A stretch of DNA of 9,553 bases from Pelomonas sp963992225 (lineage in GTDB: Bacteria > Pseudomonadota > Gammaproteobacteria > Burkholderiales > Burkholderiaceae_C). The notes below the pieces were generated by a model. It was not told where the DNA came from. It was given only the letters and a program-made list of their open reading frames with translations, and made no database searches. Shown one piece after another: positions 1 to 7,466 of the stretch; the first letter of the stretch is position 1; each line of letters begins with the position of its first letter. Both the position numbers and the translations under genes were made by a program. The DNA is taken from assembly GCA_963992225.1 (NCBI GenBank), contig CAXDTK010000214.1, positions 1 through 9,553 on the forward strand. Direction: 5' to 3'.

Positions 1-47
1 CTACACCTAAGCCTTCGTCGGCAGCGTCAGATGTGTATAAGAGACAG
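1..47 (+). other. Untrimmed Nextera read-1 adapter with i5 index
   Basis: This is library-construction sequence, not genome. Positions 1-6 are the last bases of the P5 flow-cell oligo (CTACAC). Positions 7-14 (CTAAGCCT) match the Nextera index I know as S508. Positions 15-28 are the read-1 primer part TCGTCGGCAGCGTC, and 29-47 are the 19-base Tn5 mosaic end ending AAGAGACAG. The biological sequence starts at 48. The Tn5 mosaic end here must not be read as a natural transposon end. Confidence 0.98.
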
Positions 48-238
48 CTGGGGTGCAGCGCCCTTGTCGATCGCGCGGCGTGCCGATCTGGCTCGACCAG
101 CGGCCGCTCAACCTGAGGAGCTGTCGCTACCGTTTGAGATGAGAGGCTTGACCCGGCTTGCCGGGGCAGGTCACGACTAACCCTGTGCCGCGCCAGTTGT
201 GGCAACGGCGGCCAGTGAATGGAGCCCTGCTGAGCGGT

Positions 239-370
239 TGGTATCTGGGCCCGCACCGAAACCCGCGTGCAACAAGGCCGCCTGTAGATGTGCAGTCTGT
301 TTTCTGTGGCACTGCATCGAACCCGAACTCAGGTCTTGAGGAAAACAGCAAAGGCGACTATCGGATACCG
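239..370 (+). ncRNA. Candidate structured guide RNA (seeker/bridge RNA) of the IS element
   Basis: The segment folds on itself in ways unlikely for random DNA. An outer helix pairs 239-248 (TGGTATCTGG) with 361-370 (TCGGATACCG), using Watson-Crick and G-U pairs. A perfect 8-base helix pairs 297-304 (CTGTTTTC) with 341-348 (GAAAACAG). TGCAGT (291-296) pairs with ACTGCA (311-316). The last two helices interleave, so they form either a pseudoknot or alternative folds. IS110/IS1111 elements are known to carry a non-coding RNA with internal loops that base-pair with donor and target DNA, and in the IS1111 subgroup it lies downstream of the transposase near the right end, as here. The strand and exact ends are guesses. 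A structured DNA end without an RNA remains possible. Confidence 0.33.
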
Positions 371-395
371 CCCACATCAATCCGGTTGATTAACC

Positions 396-406
396 GGGAA
401 GTCCCT
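396..406 (+). repeat. 11-base inverted repeat, copy 1 (IS right subterminal repeat)
   Basis: GGGAAGTCCCT is the exact reverse complement of 1069-1079. Nine of its bases (GGGAAGTCC) also recur in direct orientation at 1162-1170. It lies between the hairpin at 382-397 and the stop codon of the minus-strand gene (416-418). Confidence 0.7.
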
Positions 407-415
407 GTAGAAGGG

Positions 416-1048
416 TTAGAAATTTTTCAACGAAACTCCGCTTCTGGCTTCTTCCATCTCAAGCATGAGAACCAAGAGATCACCGCCATTGACCAAGTTG
501 AGAATCTCTTTGGCCGGCTCATCGGCTGGAGAGAAGGTGAGGCCTTGCCATGAGACTGAACGCTGACCTAGTTTATCGAAAACTCGACCGTTGTGAGACG
601 CTGCATTTCGTATGGCCCAAGACATTTGCCACGGTTCTGGCCACGTATGTCGGCCAGCAGAAAAGCGCTTCTCAATCTGCGCGCGATGCGCTTCGTGGTA
701 CCTCACAAGAAAGGGAAGGAAGATTGAATGCACGAACTGCTGAAAGCCCGAAGTCCAGTGCGCGAACTCGCGCTCCGACTCCTTGCCTGAGACGACGGTG
801 ATCTCAATAATGTCTGGCTTCTTGTTCGCTAGAGCGGCCTGAATCGGGCCGTACAGTGGCAAACGAACACGAGCGTTTAGATGCCTTGCTTCGACGGTCA
901 CGTAGTCGCCTGCTTTGTGTTCTACCTTGCCAGATACGTATAGCTCGGCCGAGACAGCAACGCCCTGCAAAGCTATGAGAAGAGTGTTGATCTCGTTAAA
1001 GAAACCTGTGCGCTTCGTAATGTGGTAACTCGTTGCGTTCGATTGCAC
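416..1048 (-). CDS. Hypothetical protein with HEPN-like R-X4-H motif, cassette-like setting
   Basis: This 210-residue protein starts with GTG (complement of 1046-1048) and ends in TAA. No family is recognised with certainty. The C-terminal half contains WAIRNAASHNGRV, with Arg147 and His152 in an R-X4-H arrangement and a polar Asn after the Arg. That is the hallmark of HEPN domains, which are often ribonucleases of toxin-antitoxin, abortive-infection or other defence systems. It is followed by a WQGLTFSPAD motif (about 167-176) and a hydrophobic helix, LLVLMLEMEEA. There is no signal peptide or membrane segment, so a cytoplasmic location is expected. The DNA is visibly more AT-rich than the genes right of 1430, which suggests acquisition. 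It stands alone between inverted IS-like ends. GTTAGGC sits 6 bases before the start codon and TTCTAAC overlaps the stop, resembling an integron gene cassette. No antitoxin-like partner gene is visible. The coding call is firm; the HEPN assignment rests on one motif. Confidence 0.7.
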   Translation of the reverse strand: MQSNATSYHITKRTGFFNEINTLLIALQGVAVSAELYVSGKVEHKAGDYVTVEARHLNARVRLPLYGPIQAALANKKPDIIEITVVSGKESEREFAHWTSGFQQFVHSIFLPFLVRYHEAHRAQIEKRFSAGRHTWPEPWQMSWAIRNAASHNGRVFDKLGQRSVSWQGLTFSPADEPAKEILNLVNGGDLLVLMLEMEEARSGVSLKNF

Positions 1049-1054
1049 GTGAAT

Positions 1055-1061
1055 GCCTAAC
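1055..1061 (-). other. Integron-like core box GTTAGGC before the HEPN-like gene
   Basis: On the minus strand GTTAGGC fits the GTTRRRY core recombination box of integron attC sites exactly and lies 6 bases upstream of the GTG start, the usual spacing of a cassette gene. The IS-like left end begins at the very next base (1062). At the other end of the segment TTCTAAC (minus strand, about 414-420) resembles the partner box RYYYAAC with one mismatch. No complete folded attC site can be drawn, so the match could be chance. Confidence 0.3.
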
Positions 1062-1068
1062 GAATAAT

Positions 1069-1079
1069 AGGGACTTCCC
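1069..1079 (-). repeat. 11-base inverted repeat, copy 2 (IS left subterminal repeat)
   Basis: AGGGACTTCCC is the perfect complement of 396-406. A slightly shifted version, GGACTTCCCC (1071-1080), is also perfectly complementary to GGGGAAGTCC (1161-1170), which lies directly before the transposase ATG. Confidence 0.7.
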
Positions 1080-1170
1080 CGTCCCGAACTAGCCGCGTTG
1101 CGGCAAACGGCAACCAGGTGCCACGATGAGAAGTGCGATCTCTCATCAACTCATTCGGAAGGGGAAGTCC
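1071..1170 (+). promoter_or_regulatory. Structured transposase leader; outer stem masks the ribosome binding site
   Basis: A perfect 10-base stem, GGACTTCCCC (1071-1080) with GGGGAAGTCC (1161-1170), encloses two hairpins (1092-1104 and 1125-1147). Its 3' arm contains the purine-rich GGGGAAG that would serve as Shine-Dalgarno for the ATG at 1171. A transcript entering from outside would carry both arms and hide the binding site. A transcript starting inside the element would lack the 5' arm. This resembles the protection from read-through expression known for IS10 and IS50. The function is inferred from the pairing alone. Confidence 0.35.
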
Positions 1171-1249
1171 ATGACGATTCTGACCGTGAGTATCGACGTC
1201 GCCAAAAACGTTTTCGCGGTACGGCGTCAACGAGGCCGGTAAGGCCGTC
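1171..1249 (+). pseudogene. IS110-family transposase, N-terminal remnant with frameshift
   Basis: The ATG at 1171 opens MTILTVSIDVAKNVFAV, the N-terminus typical of IS110-family transposases. The Asp in SIDVAK is the first acidic residue of their RuvC-like DEDD catalytic domain. After codon 17 the frame is lost, and the original frame ends at TAA 1240-1242. The continuation GVNEAGKAV is found in another frame (1223-1249), so two bases have been lost or one gained around 1219-1223. Beyond 1249 no IS110 similarity is evident in any frame. Full-length members have more than 300 residues, so this copy cannot make an active enzyme. Confidence 0.75.
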
Positions 1250-1433
1250 TCGCGATATCGGCTTCCGCCCCGCCTGCATGGTGCCAGCGCCGCTCGGCTC
1301 GGCCTGGGTGAAAACTGCCGTTGGCCAAGCTGCGTCAACGGCCGCGGGGCACGCCAGTGCGGTCGGGCGGTTCGATCGCTGCGCCAGCGGAGTCGCCGCG
1401 ATTGCAGCTCCCAGCCTTTGGCGCCCTCCGCAC

Positions 1434-2636
1434 CTAGCCAACCGAACGCCCCTTCACCGCTCCCACCACCTTCCCGATGAACTCGTTCAGCGCCGCTCCG
1501 TTGTCGATCCAGCGCACCACCACGACGAGGTCGTTGTCCCAGTCGAGGTAGATGATGTTCTGGCCATTGCCGCGGAAGGTGACGCTGCTGTCCGGTGCCG
1601 CGGGCAGGGCCTTGCGGCCCGGGTTCAGGAACCAGTTGGCATAGCCGTACTCGGCATTGGCCGGCCCGGGCGCGCGGGCCTTGGCGATCCAGTCGGGCGA
1701 GACGAGCGGGCGGCCGGCCCATTGGCCGCCCTGCAGGAACAGGTAGCCGAAGCGGGCCAGGTCCCAGGCGTCGATGAACATGCCGCCGCCCCAGTGCCCG
1801 CCGCCGGAGACGGACTGCAGGCGCTGGCCGTCCAGCTCCACCCAGCTGTTGTCGTAGCCATGCCAGCGCCAGCGGCTGGAGGCGCCGATGGGGTCCATCA
1901 GCCGCTCGCGCAGCACCTCCGGCAGCGGCCGGCGCCACACCTGCAGCGCGGCCAGCGCCAGCACGTTGATGCGCACGTCGTTGTACTTGTAGTGCGTGCC
2001 CGGCGCGTGCAGCGGTCGGTTGGGCCAGTCGGCGGGCGTCTTGCCCACGGGCCGGTCGGCCCAGTCGGGCTTGCCCCACAGCGTGCCCTGCCAGTCGCTG
2101 GTCTGGCGCAGCAGGTGCTCCCAGGTGATGGGGGCGTTGTGCGGCGCGGTGAACAGGTCCACGCCCGCCGGCATGGCGTCGGCCACGCGGTCGTCGGTGC
2201 TGCGGATCAGCCCCTGCTGCCAGGCCAGGCCCACGACGGTGGACAAGAAGGTCTTGGTGATGCTGTGGGCCATGTCCACCCGCTGGGTGTCGCCCCACTC
2301 GGCCACCACGCGGCCGCAGCGGATGACCAGGCCGTTGACGGCGGCGCGCTCGCGCGTGGGCCCGATCTGGCCGCCGAAGTAGGGCTCGGCCTTGCCGAAG
2401 GTCTGCGCCAGCGCCAGCGCCTGGTCGCGCGGCGCGGGGTTGTCGTGGGCCTGGGCGTAGGCCACGGCCTCGGCCAGCCGGGCCGGGTCCATGCCCATGT
2501 CGGCCGGCCGGGCCCGCGCCCAGTCGCCGCGCGGCGGGAAGTAGGGCGGCTCGGCCGCGCTGGCCACGGAGGGGGCCAGCGCGGTGGACAAGGCCAGGAA
2601 GGCCAGCGAAGCCAGGAACGGTCGGCGCGTGCTCAT
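1434..2636 (-). CDS. Tat-exported serine hydrolase, beta-lactamase (class C / NylB-like) family
   Basis: This 400-residue protein belongs to the penicillin-binding-protein-like serine hydrolase superfamily (class C beta-lactamases, esterases, 6-aminohexanoate-dimer hydrolases). The N-terminus TRRPFLASLAF fits the twin-arginine export motif (S/T-R-R-x-F-L), followed by a hydrophobic stretch and a likely cleavage after SVASAA (about residue 28), so a folded periplasmic enzyme is expected. The catalytic SxxK motif is Ser125-Ile-Thr-Lys128 in MAHSITKTF. The YxN-like element is in THYKYNDVR (about 216-219). Instead of the usual KTG box there is SGGGHWGGGMF (277-287), a form seen in NylB-like and other non-beta-lactamase members. 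The substrate cannot be predicted. The ATG at 2636 is chosen because the Tat signal starts there; no clear Shine-Dalgarno is visible. It diverges from copA across a 93-base gap. Upstream extension of this frame is only GC-bias shadow of copA. Confidence 0.9.
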   Translation of the reverse strand: MSTRRPFLASLAFLALSTALAPSVASAAEPPYFPPRGDWARARPADMGMDPARLAEAVAYAQAHDNPAPRDQALALAQTFGKAEPYFGGQIGPTRERAAVNGLVIRCGRVVAEWGDTQRVDMAHSITKTFLSTVVGLAWQQGLIRSTDDRVADAMPAGVDLFTAPHNAPITWEHLLRQTSDWQGTLWGKPDWADRPVGKTPADWPNRPLHAPGTHYKYNDVRINVLALAALQVWRRPLPEVLRERLMDPIGASSRWRWHGYDNSWVELDGQRLQSVSGGGHWGGGMFIDAWDLARFGYLFLQGGQWAGRPLVSPDWIAKARAPGPANAEYGYANWFLNPGRKALPAAPDSSVTFRGNGQNIIYLDWDNDLVVVVRWIDNGAALNEFIGKVVGAVKGRSVG

Positions 2637-2670
2637 GCCGTCATTGTGGCCAGCCGGCACGCGGCGGGCC

Positions 2671-2701
2671 TTGACCTTGCCATCATGGCAAGCTTGAGCA
2701 T
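2671..2701 (+). promoter_or_regulatory. CueR-type copper-responsive promoter and operator of copA-cueR
   Basis: A -35 element TTGACC (2671-2676) is followed by a 19-base spacer and a -10-like GAGCAT (2696-2701). The perfect dyad CTTGCCA-TCA-TGGCAAG (2676-2692) fills the spacer. A 19-base spacer carrying a central dyad is the signature of MerR-family promoters, and CTTGCC/GGCAAG arms resemble known CueR sites. The regulator would bind as a dimer, untwist the spacer on Cu(I) binding and switch transcription on. Transcription would start near 2708, so the in-frame ATGs at 2685 and 2700 cannot be translation starts. The operator lies only 35 bases from the divergent hydrolase start codon and may affect that gene too. 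Confidence 0.85.
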
Positions 2702-2729
2702 GGCGGCATTCCCAGCGGCCGAGGCCTTC

Positions 2730-4924
<2,195 letters not shown>

Positions 4925-4928
<4 letters not shown>

Positions 4929-5341
4929 GCGCGCGCCTGACCATCGGCCAGGCCGCCAGCGCGGCCGGCATGTCCGCCAAGATGGTGCGGCATTACGAGA
5001 GCATCGGCCTGTTCGACGGCCCGGTGCGCACCGAGGCCGGCTACCGCACCTACGGCGAGCGCGAGATCCACACGCTGCGCTTCATCCGCCATTCGCGCGA
5101 CCTGGGCTTCTCGCTGGCGCAGATCCGCGCGCTGCTGGGCCTGTGGCAGGACCGCGACCGCCCCAGCCGCGAGGTGCAGGCGCTGGCCCGCCAGCACCTG
5201 GCCGAGCTGGACGCCAAGCTGGCCGAGCTGCAGGCGATGAAGGCCACGCTGGAAGGGCTGGTGCGCTGCTGCCACGGCGACGACCGGCCCGACTGCCCCA
5301 TCCTCGACACGCTGGCGCAGGGCGGCCCCGGCGCGGCCTGA
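4925..5341 (+). CDS. cueR: Copper-responsive MerR-family regulator
   Basis: This 138-residue protein is close to the usual length of about 135. Residues 4-45 (LTIGQAASAAG..VRHYESIGL..TEAGYRTYGE) form the MerR winged helix-turn-helix. Residues about 80-112 form the dimerisation helix. The metal-binding loop CCHGDDRPDC (115-124) keeps the two cysteines of CueR, Cys116 and Cys124, eight residues apart like Cys112 and Cys120 of E. coli CueR; Cys115 is an extra neighbour. It should sense Cu(I) and activate the promoter at 2671-2701. The start ATG overlaps the copA stop (ATGA at 4925-4928), and AGGGG (4913-4917) is a suitable Shine-Dalgarno, so pump and sensor are co-transcribed and probably coupled. 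A role for a related monovalent metal (Ag, Au) cannot be excluded. Confidence 0.93.
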
Positions 5342-5392
5342 ACGCATCCGCGCTATCGTCACGGCCTCCGGTCCACCCGCTGTCTGCACCCC

Positions 5393-5821
5393 ATGCGCAC
5401 CCTCCTCCTCGCCGCCCTGACCCTGGCCGCCGCCGCGGCGCAGGCCAACTCCTTCGTCTCCTCCGCCGCCGGCGCGGGCTCGGCCTCGTCGGGCAGCGTG
5501 TCGGACTCCTTCAAGGCCTCGTCCGGCAGCAGCGCCGGTGGCGACAAGCGTGCCGAAGGCCGCTACCGCGTCACCGAGGTGGCGCAGGCCGACGCCGGCA
5601 GGCTGCGCCTGACGCTGGCCCGCGCGGGCACCGAGCCGGTCGAGCTGACGCTGCCCGAGCAGGCGCTGGCCACGCGCGCCGTGCGCGTGGGCGACGAGGT
5701 GCAGGCCACGCCCCAGCCCTACGGCATCGCCTTCGCGCATGCCGACACCGGCCGCGCCTTCTTCCTGGTGCTGGAAGACGCCTGGCACCGCGAGCTGGCG
5801 GCCCGCCCCGTCACGCCTTGA
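5393..5821 (+). CDS. Small exported Ser-rich protein, partner of the DUF2145 gene
   Basis: This 142-residue protein of unknown function has a signal peptide MRTLLLAALTLAAAAAQA, cleaved around residue 18-19, so it is probably periplasmic. A low-complexity Ser/Ala/Gly stretch (20-50) leads to a small folded-looking domain (about 55-135) with YRVTEV, LTLPEQAL and PYGIAFAHADTG...FFLVLEDAWHREL. It lies 51 bases after cueR with no terminator between them, so read-through from the copper operon is possible. Its stop codon overlaps the next start (TGATG at 5819-5823), implying translational coupling and a joint function with the DUF2145 protein. From memory, similar pairs occur in other Burkholderiales. 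No strong Shine-Dalgarno precedes the ATG, and no biochemical role is known to me. Confidence 0.8.
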   Translation: MRTLLLAALTLAAAAAQANSFVSSAAGAGSASSGSVSDSFKASSGSSAGGDKRAEGRYRVTEVAQADAGRLRLTLARAGTEPVELTLPEQALATRAVRVGDEVQATPQPYGIAFAHADTGRAFFLVLEDAWHRELAARPVTP

Positions 5822-6723
5822 TGCACCGCGCCGCCGCGGCCGCGCTGCTCGGTGCGGCGGCTGCGGCCCAGGCCGGCTCGCCGCCGCGGGGCTGCGACCG
5901 TCCCGTCGACGTCACGGCCGGCCAGCAGGACCGGCTGCTGCGCTTTGCCGCCCTTGTGCGCGAGGCCCTGGCCGGCTCGGGCGCCGAGGCCGCGCTGATC
6001 GCCCGCTCGGGCACCGACCTGTCGCGCTTCGGCCTGCGCTACTCGCATGCCGGCGTGGCGCTGGCTGGCGGCCTGGGTGCGGGCCCGGATGACGGCGCCG
6101 CCATGCCCTGGGCCGTGCGCCAGCTTTACTACGCCTGCGCCGAGGGCCGGCCGCGGCTGTTCGACCAGGGGCTGGCCGGCTTCGTCGCGGGCAGCGACGA
6201 CGCGCAGGTGGGCTTCATCCGCGTGCTGCTGCTGCCGCCCGAGGCCGCCCAGCCGCTGGCCGCGGCCACGCGCGACAAGGCACTGGCGCTGGGCCTGCTG
6301 AACGCCCGCTACAGCGCCAACGCCTACCCCTTCAGCACCCGCTTCCAGAACTGCAACCAGTGGGTCGCCGAGCTGATCGCTGCGGCCAGCACCGGCAGCC
6401 GCTCGCGCGAGGCCGCCCAGGCCTGGCTGCGTCGCGAAGGCTATGCGCCCGAGCCGGTGCAGGCCTCGCCCTGGCTGATGCTGGCCGGCCATGCCGTGCC
6501 CTGGCTGCATTTCGGCGACCACCCCGTCGAGCAGCTCGACGCCGGCCGGGTGCAGACCAGCCTGCCCGACAGCCTCGAGGGCTTCGCGCAGCGGCGTTGG
6601 CCCGAGGCCCGCCGCATCGAGTTCTGCCACGGGCCGCACGGCGTGGTGCAGCGCGAGGGCGGCACGCCGCTGGCGGCGGGCTGCGTGCCGCAGCCGGGCG
6701 ACCGGGTCAGCCCCTGGGGCTGA
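5821..6723 (+). CDS. DUF2145-family exported protein, possible permuted papain-like fold
   Basis: This 300-residue protein has a signal peptide MHRAAAAALLGAAAAAQAG. The body matches my memory of DUF2145 proteins: RYSHAGVAL (73-81), VRQLYYACAEG (99-109), DQGLAGFV (115-122) and FQNCNQWVAEL (175-185). The invariant-looking His76 in SHAG followed by Cys178 in NCNQWV resembles the His-then-Cys order of permuted NlpC/P60 or LRAT-like enzymes, where an NC motif carries the nucleophile. This catalytic reading is inference. Further cysteines (25, 106, 269, 288) could form disulfides in the periplasm. The start overlaps the preceding stop by one base, and no separate Shine-Dalgarno is seen. The last 17 bases overlap the convergent PEP-CTERM gene, so there is no room for a terminator between them. 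Confidence 0.85.
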   Translation: MHRAAAAALLGAAAAAQAGSPPRGCDRPVDVTAGQQDRLLRFAALVREALAGSGAEAALIARSGTDLSRFGLRYSHAGVALAGGLGAGPDDGAAMPWAVRQLYYACAEGRPRLFDQGLAGFVAGSDDAQVGFIRVLLLPPEAAQPLAAATRDKALALGLLNARYSANAYPFSTRFQNCNQWVAELIAAASTGSRSREAAQAWLRREGYAPEPVQASPWLMLAGHAVPWLHFGDHPVEQLDAGRVQTSLPDSLEGFAQRRWPEARRIEFCHGPHGVVQREGGTPLAAGCVPQPGDRVSPWG

Positions 6724-7462
6724 GTGCGCTGGCGCGGCGGCGCCACAAGCCCAGGCCGGCCAGGCCCAGCAGGGCGAGCACGGCCGTGGACGGCTCGGGC
6801 ACCGGGCTGACGGTGAGGCTCAGGCGGTCCAGCCGGGTCGGGCTGGTGTCGCGCGACTCCACGCCGCCGACCAGCAGGCCGCCGTCGTATTTCGTCACGA
6901 TGGTCTCCACCAGCAGCACCTTGTCGAGCTGGATGTCGCCGACCGTCGGCAGGGCGTTCCCCAGCGGCAGCATGCCGGGGCTGCCGATCAGGTCGATGGA
7001 CCATTCGTAGCGCGGCGGCGTCCCCGGGGGCGTGTTGCAGCTGTCGCCGCTGCAGGCGACCGTCATGCCGAACAGCGTGAACTGGTCGTAGTGGCCCGCG
7101 GGCAGGATGCCCAGCGAGCCGTCGTAGAACCAGTTGTTGGTCTTGCCGAGGTAGTTGAGCGTCGAGCTCGCGGCGAAGCTGGCGCCGACGCTGATGCTGC
7201 CGTTGCCCAGCAGCTGCCAGGCGCGATCGAACTCCACATGCACCGGATCGACCCGCTGCACGGCGCTGGCGGACCAGGCCATCTGCACCGTGAAGCCCTG
7301 CCCCAGCCAATCCGCCAGCTGGTTGGGTGCGCCGGGGTCGTGCAGGTCGTCGAGCAGTACGTCGGTGAACTGCCCGGTCGTGGCGATGTTGAACTGGCTG
7401 TCAGCTTGCGCCGGCGCGGCCAACACCAGCGACGCCACCAGCACGGCAATGGACTTGAACAT
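6707..7462 (-). CDS. PEP-CTERM sorting-domain protein
   Basis: This 251-residue exported protein has a signal peptide MFKSIAVLVASLVLAAPAQA (cleavage near residue 20). The C-terminal sorting signal has the motif VPEPSTA (221-227), a hydrophobic helix LALLGLAGLGLW and the basic tail RRR (241-243). PEP-CTERM tails are recognised by exosortase (EpsH/XrtA family), and such proteins are usually tied to exopolysaccharide or extracellular matrix production. The middle (21-215) is beta-rich and of unknown function, with one Cys pair (137, 142). No exosortase gene lies in the window, so it must be elsewhere in the genome. GGGAG (complement of 7469-7473) is the Shine-Dalgarno, about 6 bases before the ATG, and lies in a predicted hairpin (7467-7503). 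The 3' end overlaps the DUF2145 gene on the other strand. Confidence 0.9.
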   Translation of the reverse strand: MFKSIAVLVASLVLAAPAQADSQFNIATTGQFTDVLLDDLHDPGAPNQLADWLGQGFTVQMAWSASAVQRVDPVHVEFDRAWQLLGNGSISVGASFAASSTLNYLGKTNNWFYDGSLGILPAGHYDQFTLFGMTVACSGDSCNTPPGTPPRYEWSIDLIGSPGMLPLGNALPTVGDIQLDKVLLVETIVTKYDGGLLVGGVESRDTSPTRLDRLSLTVSPVPEPSTAVLALLGLAGLGLWRRRASALSPRG

Positions 7463-7466
7463 GTTG

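Larger units (their letters stand above)
48..409 (+). mobile_element. Putative right end of an IS110-family (IS1111-type) element
   Basis: No convincing gene lies here. The stretch is rich in inverted repeats: CCCGGC/GCCGGG at 152-157/160-165, nested in TGACC/GGTCA (149-153/169-173); long-range pairs between 239 and 370; and CCGGTT/AACCGG at 382-387/392-397. The sequence GGGAAGTCCCT (396-406) is the exact complement of 1069-1079, which lies just inside a recognisable IS110-family left end. IS1111-subgroup elements have subterminal inverted repeats about 7 bases from the left end and 3 from the right end, and a long non-coding right part that encodes the guide RNA. This fits, and would put the right end near 409. 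A short open frame runs in from the contig edge and stops at 178-180; it could be a transposase C-terminal tail, but I do not recognise it. The element identity is inferred from the repeat and the layout, because the transposase body would lie outside the contig. Confidence 0.4.
1062..1249 (+). mobile_element. Left end of an IS110-family (IS1111-type) insertion sequence, truncated
   Basis: Seven bases (GAATAAT, 1062-1068) precede the subterminal repeat AGGGACTTCCC (1069-1079). A structured leader follows, with GCCGC/GCGGC at 1092-1096/1100-1104 and GATGAGA/TCTCATC at 1125-1131/1141-1147. Then comes the transposase start at 1171. The 7-base offset and the short left leader of about 109 bases match the layout known for IS1111-subgroup elements. 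Recognisable transposase coding stops near 1249, so most of the element is missing. Sequence 1250-1433 shows no gene or repeat that I can assign; it may be decayed IS or chromosomal spacer. Confidence 0.6.

Noticed and set aside
29..47. Tn5 mosaic end, with a matching inverted copy at 9509-9527, suggesting a composite transposon
   Set aside because: Both copies are continuous with Nextera primer and index sequences, so they are library adapters.
239..295. Short resemblance to the published IS621 bridge RNA (GTATC-GGGCC and GTAGAT-TGCAG words)
   Set aside because: Recalled from memory, very short and without alignable context. It may be chance, so it is not used as evidence.
158..553. Open frame of 131 codons on the plus strand
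   Set aside because: It covers the strongly paired region 239-397 and then runs antisense to the 210-residue gene. It has no Shine-Dalgarno or recognisable domain.
1057..2298. Minus-strand frame of 413 codons inside the hydrolase region
   Set aside because: Out-of-frame shadow. The hydrolase frame has the SxxK, YxN-like and export motifs, while this one is Arg/Pro/Gly-rich without motifs.
1098..2729. Very long open frame running upstream of copA on the plus strand
   Set aside because: It is open only because of high GC and is antisense to the hydrolase. The CueR promoter at 2671-2701 lies inside it, so translation cannot start there.
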